Assembly (NCBI RefSeq): GCF_030546575.1
Contig: NZ_JAUOTN010000011.1
Span: 62,001 to 126,000 of the forward strand
Length of the DNA stretch: 64,000 bases
Reading direction: 5' to 3'
Origin: Pontibacter coccineus
GTDB lineage: Bacteria > Bacteroidota > Bacteroidia > Cytophagales > Hymenobacteraceae
The notes under the pieces were generated by a model that was not told the DNA's origin, searched no databases, and was given only the letters and a program-made list of their open reading frames with translations. The translations under genes were made by a program, and so were the position numbers. This document shows, one piece after another, positions 59,946-64,000 of this stretch (positions are counted from its first letter, which is position 1; every line of letters starts with the position of its first letter).

Positions 59946-60052
59946 ACTAAATATAGTGAATATCAATTCATTATACCTGAAGTGCTGTGCGTATTCCGTA
60001 GAAGGAAAGAAATTCCTAATGGACGTTGACCATCCGAACTGAGGAGAAACAA

Positions 60053-60082
60053 AAAAGACTGCAGGTATACCTGCAGTCTTTT
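60053..60082. terminator. 30-bp perfect palindrome built round AGGTATACCT
   Basis: The arms AAAAGACTGCAGGTA and TACCTGCAGTCTTTT are perfect complements with no spacer. The centre is the palindrome AGGTATACCT (60063-60072). With A tracts and T tracts on either side it looks like a bidirectional terminator after gldD, but it would form a hairpin without a loop unless the centre opens. Confidence 0.75.
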
Positions 60083-60114
60083 ATTCTTTGTCAAAAAGCT
60101 TTTTGTAGAAGATC

Positions 60115-60735
60115 TTACTTCTTGTCCTTAAACTCGAGTGTATTCAGCATGTGCACGATATCCTTTTTCACATACTCGATCACAGGGGCAAGTGAGTCGT
60201 TTTGAGTGGCGGTTCTAAAATAGAGCGCGCCCCGCAAGAAATGCGTGGTTGTATCGGTTACATAGAACTGGAACTGGCTTGGGATTTCGCCTTCCAGTTC
60301 AAACACCGATACAATGTCTCCTTGTGGCGTTCTAACCTCCGTTTCCTCAATCGAATACGCCTTTATCTGGTGTTTGCCAGTCAGTTTGCGGGCATCCTCT
60401 ATCAGGTTATTCAACATTTTTGGATCATTGTTGATGGCCTTGTACGTCAGCTGCACGTTGGCTCCCAGGCTCGGGTAGATGATGTTGATCCAGTGCGGTT
60501 GCGCAATCAGCGAAGAATCGGGCCGTATTTTGGCGTGCTTCGAATACTCAAAGGTATAAGGGTGCTCGTCCTGTAACTGCTGGTAAGCGGCAGCTGGCAG
60601 GTCGATGCGGTTGTATCCTTTTGGCTTGGGAGTGTACTCGGCGTTGCAGCCTGCCATGGCCAGGGCCATACCTGCCCACAGGGCCATTTGCAGTTTAGCC
60701 GACTTTATGATAGTGCTCTTTTTTGCTTGCGACAT
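60115..60735 (-). CDS. gldD: Gliding-motility lipoprotein GldD
   Basis: Lipoprotein (lipobox AMAGC, Cys30) of 206 residues, associated with gliding and type IX secretion in Bacteroidota. The mature part has PKPKGYNRIDLPAAAYQQL, HPYTFEYSKHAKIRPDSS and HWINIIYPSLGANVQLTYK, characteristic of GldD, and a late FLRGALYFRTATQNDSLAPV. I keep ATG 60735 because its basic start (SQAKKSTIIKSAKLQ) is a good signal n-region, although it overlaps the gldE stop by 41 bp; ATG 60687 is the alternative. Confidence 0.92.
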   Translation of the reverse strand: MSQAKKSTIIKSAKLQMALWAGMALAMAGCNAEYTPKPKGYNRIDLPAAAYQQLQDEHPYTFEYSKHAKIRPDSSLIAQPHWINIIYPSLGANVQLTYKAINNDPKMLNNLIEDARKLTGKHQIKAYSIEETEVRTPQGDIVSVFELEGEIPSQFQFYVTDTTTHFLRGALYFRTATQNDSLAPVIEYVKKDIVHMLNTLEFKDKK

Positions 60736-62065
60736 TAATCTTAACTCGTTTTACACGCTTATTGTCCGCCGACTCCACCGTAAAGTAATAGCGGCCATAC
60801 GACACTTCTTCGCCCACATAAGGTATGCGGCCAAATAGTGCCAGCATCAGGCCAGCCACCGTTTCGTGCTCACTTTTTACCTCATTAAAGGCGTCGAACG
60901 GAATCTCCGTGATCTTGCAAAAGTCGTGCAACGATGTTTTACCGTCAAATATAAAGGTATTTTCGTCGAGTTGTGAGTAAATGATCTCGTCCCCGTCGTC
61001 AAACTCGTCGTTGATCTCGCCCACAATCTCCTCGATCACATCCTCCATTGTCAGCAGGCCAACTGTGGTACCATATTCATTCACCACAATAGCCATGTGC
61101 ACATGCTTTTCCCGGAAGTCCTGCAGCAGGTTAGAGATGTGCTTGGTCTCCGGCACAAAGAAAGGCGCTCTGATCAGATTCTGCCATTTAAAGTCAGCTC
61201 CTTTGTCGAGGTGCGGCAGCAGGTCCTTTACATACAGGATACCGTCAATGCTGTCGGTGTTTTCGGTGTAAACCGGCACGCGCGAATAACCCCATTGAAT
61301 GATCTGTGGCAGCAACTCCGGCAAGGTGGCGCTCTGCGGAAAGGCCACAATGTCCATACGCGGGCGCATAATCTGCTTGACCGTGATGGAACCGAAGTTG
61401 ACGATGCCTCGCAGGATCTTGCGCTCTTCCGGCGAAGTTTCTTCATTAGACAAAGCCACATCCAGACTATTATGCAATTCCTCCAGCGTGTTGCTGTAAG
61501 ATCGTACCCGGTAGCGCCTGTCAATGTAAGAGCTGATGCCGGTTAGCATCCAGGCAAGCGGCTTCAGTACAGGGGCTATAGCGGAAAGCACAGGGGCCAT
61601 GCGCTGCGCAATGGCAGGGCCGTGCTTGCGGGCGTATACCTTGGGCAGCACTTCGCCGAAAAACACGATCAGGAAAGTAACAATCAGCACACTCAGAAGC
61701 AGCGTGAAGGTTGAAATGGCGACAGAACCGGTTACCTGCCACGCAATATAGGCGCAGAGGGTAATGATGCTGACATTGATCGCGTTGTTGATGATCAGAA
61801 GTGAAGCCAGTAGCTGGCGTGGGGTCTGAAGCAGGTGGTGCACCAGTTGAAGCTTTTTGTCTTTGCTCGTTCTGGCTTTCTCAATCTCCTGGGGTGAGAG
61901 CGAGAAAAAAGCTGCCTCCGCCCCCGAGGAGAGGGCAGAGAGCAGCAATAAGATAAAGCAGGCCGAGATGGCTGCGATATATTCAATTCTAAGTAAAGCT
62001 GTTGCGCTTTGTAAAAGTTGCAGTAAGCTATAACTTAGGGGGTCTCCGGAATCTAAACTGTCCAA
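60695..62065 (-). CDS. gldE: Gliding-motility-associated protein GldE (CNNM/CBS family)
   Basis: A 456-residue membrane protein. N-terminal DUF21/CNNM domain with three or four helices (IEYIAAISACFILLLLSALS; LLASLLIINNAINVSIITL; TFTLLLSVLIVTFLIVFFGE with GEVLPKVYARKHGP). A CBS pair (about 215-340) follows, with MRPRMDIVAFPQSATL and VNEYGTTVGLLTMEDVIEEIVGEI, and a C-terminal CorC_HlyC domain with DENTFIFDGKTSLHDF. The layout is that of magnesium/cobalt efflux proteins, but the position next to gldD and ssb makes it GldE. Confidence 0.9.
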   Translation of the reverse strand: MDSLDSGDPLSYSLLQLLQSATALLRIEYIAAISACFILLLLSALSSGAEAAFFSLSPQEIEKARTSKDKKLQLVHHLLQTPRQLLASLLIINNAINVSIITLCAYIAWQVTGSVAISTFTLLLSVLIVTFLIVFFGEVLPKVYARKHGPAIAQRMAPVLSAIAPVLKPLAWMLTGISSYIDRRYRVRSYSNTLEELHNSLDVALSNEETSPEERKILRGIVNFGSITVKQIMRPRMDIVAFPQSATLPELLPQIIQWGYSRVPVYTENTDSIDGILYVKDLLPHLDKGADFKWQNLIRAPFFVPETKHISNLLQDFREKHVHMAIVVNEYGTTVGLLTMEDVIEEIVGEINDEFDDGDEIIYSQLDENTFIFDGKTSLHDFCKITEIPFDAFNEVKSEHETVAGLMLALFGRIPYVGEEVSYGRYYFTVESADNKRVKRVKINVASKKEHYHKVG

Positions 62066-62091
62066 AATCAGATAGTTAGGTTAAACATGGA

Positions 62092-62574
62092 TTAGAACGG
62101 CAGGTCGTCTGGCTCGTCGTTCTGGAAGGCAGAAGCATTGCCTTTGCCTGATGCGGCGGCACTGCCCTGACCTGATGATGATTGCCCTGCAGGTTGTGAA
62201 GAAGCACCGCCCTGGAAGCTTCCTGAGCCGCCATTGCCACCTTCACGCGCGCTAAGCATTGTCATGTTGTCGGCCACGATCTCAGTGCTGTAGCGCTGCA
62301 CGCCTTCTTTGTCCTGGTAGCTGTTGGTGCGGATCTTGCCTTCAATGAAGACAGACTGTCCTTTGCGCAGGTACTTTTCGGCTACCTCGGCCAGACCACG
62401 CCATAGCACGATATTGTGCCACTCGGTGCGCTCCTGGCGCTCGCCGTTTTTGTCTTTGAATGTTTCGGAAGTAGCGATTGGGAAACGCGCTACAGCTACG
62501 CCGCCTTCAAGGTGGCGAACTTCCGGGTCCTTACCAAGGTTTCCGATAAGGATGACTTTGTTTACACTTGCCAT
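62092..62574 (-). CDS. ssb: Single-stranded DNA-binding protein
   Basis: A 160-residue SSB. The OB-fold start MASVNKVILIGNLGKDPEVR, EWHNIVLWRGLAEVAEKYL and FIEGKIRTNSYQDKEGVQRY are typical. A Gly/Ser/Gln-rich linker follows and the acidic tip is DEPDDLPF, the interaction peptide for repair and replication partners. It lies 26 bp before gldE and between it and mutY, a grouping seen across Bacteroidota. Confidence 0.96.
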   Translation of the reverse strand: MASVNKVILIGNLGKDPEVRHLEGGVAVARFPIATSETFKDKNGERQERTEWHNIVLWRGLAEVAEKYLRKGQSVFIEGKIRTNSYQDKEGVQRYSTEIVADNMTMLSAREGGNGGSGSFQGGASSQPAGQSSSGQGSAAASGKGNASAFQNDEPDDLPF

Positions 62575-62684
62575 GTCTTTTTTTGTTTAATATTAAATTG
62601 ATTTGGGCTACTCCGACAACCTAGCCGGAGGCAATTATGGCTACTGAAACTCTAGAATGCATTTGCAAACAGAAAAGTTTCAGT

Positions 62685-63776
62685 TTATAAATTTAGTAAA
62701 ATCTTCTCATCTTTCAAATAGCTGTCGATAAGAATTGGCTTGGGTAATACCTCTATTTTTTCAGATGAATAGGGTGCCAGTCGTGCCTCCTGCAAAACTT
62801 CTTCTTTTAAACGAAAATCAAGCGGAATCAGATAAAAGCGAGCCGTAATTTTCTGATGGCTAAGCACATGCCTGTATTCTTTGCGAGGTGGCAGAAGATG
62901 CGGTTCCTGCACGGCTATACCTGCGTCGTTCAGTTCCTGCAACAGCCTGGTGGTGTCCAGCACTTTCGAGTCGCTCTCGTGCAGGTAAAAATCGTACAGT
63001 CCTTCCCAGATATCGCCGCTCAGGCGCTTGCGCATGTAATACTCCCCTTCGTGCACAAACACCATGTAGTGGAAGAAGCGCGGACGGGCAGCTTTGGCCT
63101 TTGACTTCACCGGCAGCTCCTGTACCAGCCCATGGTTAAAGGCAAAGCAGGACTGTTGCAACGGGCAGAACAGGCAGTCGGGCATCACGGGCGTGCACTG
63201 TATGGCGCCGAACTCCATGATGGCCTGGTTAAACGTGTCGGGCGCTTCAGCAGGTATAAGTTCGTTTGCTAATTGCTGAAACACCTTGCGCGAAGCCGGA
63301 GCCGCAATGTCCTCTGACAGGCCAAACACCCGGGCAAGTACCCTGAACACATTGCCATCCAGCACCGCCACCTTTTCCCTGAAGGCAAAAGAGGCGATAG
63401 CGGCAGCCGTGTAGCTTCCCACCCCGCGCAGTTTCAGGAGCTCCTCATACTTATCCGGAAACACGCCGCCATACTCCTGCACAATCTGCTGGGCGGTGTG
63501 GTGCATGTTACGGGCCCGGGAGTAGTAGCCGAGTCCCTGCCAGAGGCGGAGCACTTCGTCCTGGGGCGCAGCGGCCAGGTGCTGCACGGTAGGGTAGGCT
63601 TCGGCAAAGCGCTGAAAATAGGGCAGTCCCTGGGCTACACGCGTCTGTTGCAGAATCACTTCAGAAAGCCAAATCAGGTATGGGTCAGTGGTGTCGCGCC
63701 AAGGCAGGGCTCTTTTGTGGCGCTGGTACCAGTCAATAATTGTTTGGGCAAACAAAGGGCTGGGTTTATTTTCCAT
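62685..63776 (-). CDS. mutY: A/G-specific adenine glycosylase
   Basis: Removes adenine opposite 8-oxoguanine. I start at ATG 63776 (MENKPSPLFAQTIIDWYQRH), as the family start is there; the open frame upstream to 63968 is not like MutY. The 363-residue protein has the helix-hairpin-helix LKLRGVGSYTAAAIASFA with the catalytic Asp region VLDGNVFRVLAR, the [4Fe-4S] cysteines CTPVMPDCLFCPLQQSC (C-x6-C-x2-C-x5-C), and a C-terminal NUDIX-like domain (FFHYMVFVHEGEYYMRKR). A promoter box lies 40 bases upstream. Confidence 0.95.
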   Translation of the reverse strand: MENKPSPLFAQTIIDWYQRHKRALPWRDTTDPYLIWLSEVILQQTRVAQGLPYFQRFAEAYPTVQHLAAAPQDEVLRLWQGLGYYSRARNMHHTAQQIVQEYGGVFPDKYEELLKLRGVGSYTAAAIASFAFREKVAVLDGNVFRVLARVFGLSEDIAAPASRKVFQQLANELIPAEAPDTFNQAIMEFGAIQCTPVMPDCLFCPLQQSCFAFNHGLVQELPVKSKAKAARPRFFHYMVFVHEGEYYMRKRLSGDIWEGLYDFYLHESDSKVLDTTRLLQELNDAGIAVQEPHLLPPRKEYRHVLSHQKITARFYLIPLDFRLKEEVLQEARLAPYSSEKIEVLPKPILIDSYLKDEKILLNL

Positions 63777-64000
63777 AGCTGATTTAAGGCGGTTGATGTT
63801 GGGAATGGAAACAGACAAAGGTAAAGCATTGTTCTGGAAAGGAGGTAGGGGGAATTTGTAAGATAATGGTATCTGCCTAAAATATAAGTACATAGCCCGC
63901 GTTAGGGTGTTGGCAAGCTGGCACGGGTATTGTAGCAGTGTGTCCGGCGAAAAGGGGGTGAGCCCCATGGGTTTAGGCAGGGCATAATCTGTAATAATTT
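63777..64000. other. 224-bp region upstream of mutY
   Basis: Open frame on the minus strand continues from mutY to 63968 but without MutY likeness. It holds a candidate -7 box at 63816-63823. No gene is seen up to the window end. Confidence 0.6.
63816..63823 (-). promoter_or_regulatory. Candidate -7 box TACCTTTG for mutY
   Basis: On the minus strand TACCTTTG fits TAnnTTTG, 40 bases before the ATG at 63776. It supports the shorter start. The same octamer lies before mazG. Confidence 0.45.

Larger units (their letters stand above)
1443..63258. repeat. Dispersed heptamer AGGTATA / TATACCT
   Basis: About 115 exact copies were counted by eye across the window, roughly 60 as AGGTATA and 50 as TATACCT on the plus strand, against about 8 expected by chance for a 7-mer on both strands. 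First copy 1443-1449, last about 63252-63258. Copies lie inside genes of both strands, between genes and in hairpins. In coding sequence they are read as Gly-Ile (GGT ATA), Ile-Pro (ATA CCT), Tyr-Thr (TAT ACC) or Val-Tyr. Near variants such as AGGTATG appear far less often. The region 26990-31587 has none. The commonest next base is G. Confidence 0.8.

Noticed and set aside
63777..63968. Extension of mutY to the far upstream ATG at 63968
   Set aside because: The extra 64 residues do not look like MutY and a -7 box (63816-63823) lies inside them.
1..64000. CRISPR arrays, prophage, rRNA and tRNA genes
   Set aside because: I looked for regular spaced repeats, integrase or capsid genes, rRNA cores and tRNA T-loop sequence and saw none. 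A tRNAscan or Infernal run would settle the tRNA question.

Overview
The window is a stretch of Bacteroidota chromosome. The signs are a SusD-family lipoprotein end, DUF4249 and DUF6089 proteins, gldD/gldE gliding genes, two TonB proteins with a double-ExbD operon, and several -7 boxes fitting the Bacteroidota consensus TAnnTTTG. Moderate GC, gliding genes and a full beta-oxidation cluster suggest a Cytophagales/Hymenobacteraceae organism, perhaps Pontibacter-like; the genus is an inference. I see no prophage, CRISPR array, rRNA or tRNA.

Layout. 1-3.8 kb: end of a SusD-like gene, terminator, then a TonB-dependent receptor with a DUF4249 lipoprotein. 3.9-9.2 kb (mostly minus): methyltransferase, alpha/beta hydrolase, and a pdxJ-mnmH-selD-membrane-protein cluster for selenophosphate and tRNA 2-selenouridine. 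9.3-15.1 kb: YqeY, CvpA, a glutamine amidotransferase, hydrolase, CBS protein, small BamA-like protein and NAD kinase. 15.2-22.8 kb: cell-envelope block of two DUF6089 proteins, uppS, bamA, two Skp/OmpH chaperones and a pseudouridine synthase. 22.9-29.8 kb (minus): exbB-exbD-exbD-tonB, a second tonB, a small membrane protein, a PstS-like lipoprotein and a large TPR protein. 30.4-39.3 kb: mazG, phosphohexomutase, cysteine desulfurase, LOG-family protein, hemH, era, der and two tiny acidic lipoproteins. 39.4-44.7 kb: hypotheticals, murQ with a sugar kinase (cell-wall recycling), cytochrome b5-like protein and an arginase-fold protein. 44.9-53.3 kb: fatty-acid degradation (acyl-CoA ligase, MarR regulator, FadN-like dehydrogenase, thiolase, acyl-CoA dehydrogenase). 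53.4-63.8 kb: glycosyltransferase, TTG-start exported protein, thioesterase, recG, two small lipoproteins and the gldD-gldE-ssb-mutY cluster.

Four things stand out beyond the housekeeping genes. (1) The heptamer AGGTATA/TATACCT occurs about 115 times by eye, where about 8 are expected by chance. It occurs on both strands, in several reading frames and between genes, and sometimes as the palindrome AGGTATACCT inside hairpins. (2) A 392-bp unit at 49809-50200 sits inside the beta-oxidation cluster. It has 27-bp imperfect terminal inverted repeats around a GIY-YIG nuclease reading frame broken by one TGA. (3) A well-formed cobalamin riboswitch on the minus strand at 56380-56551 has no cobalamin gene behind it. 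(4) Long perfect palindromes and small intergenic repeat units lie at 4585-4684, 10446-10743, 35048-35075 and 60053-60082.

All counts and alignments were made by reading the sequence; no statistics or database search was run.
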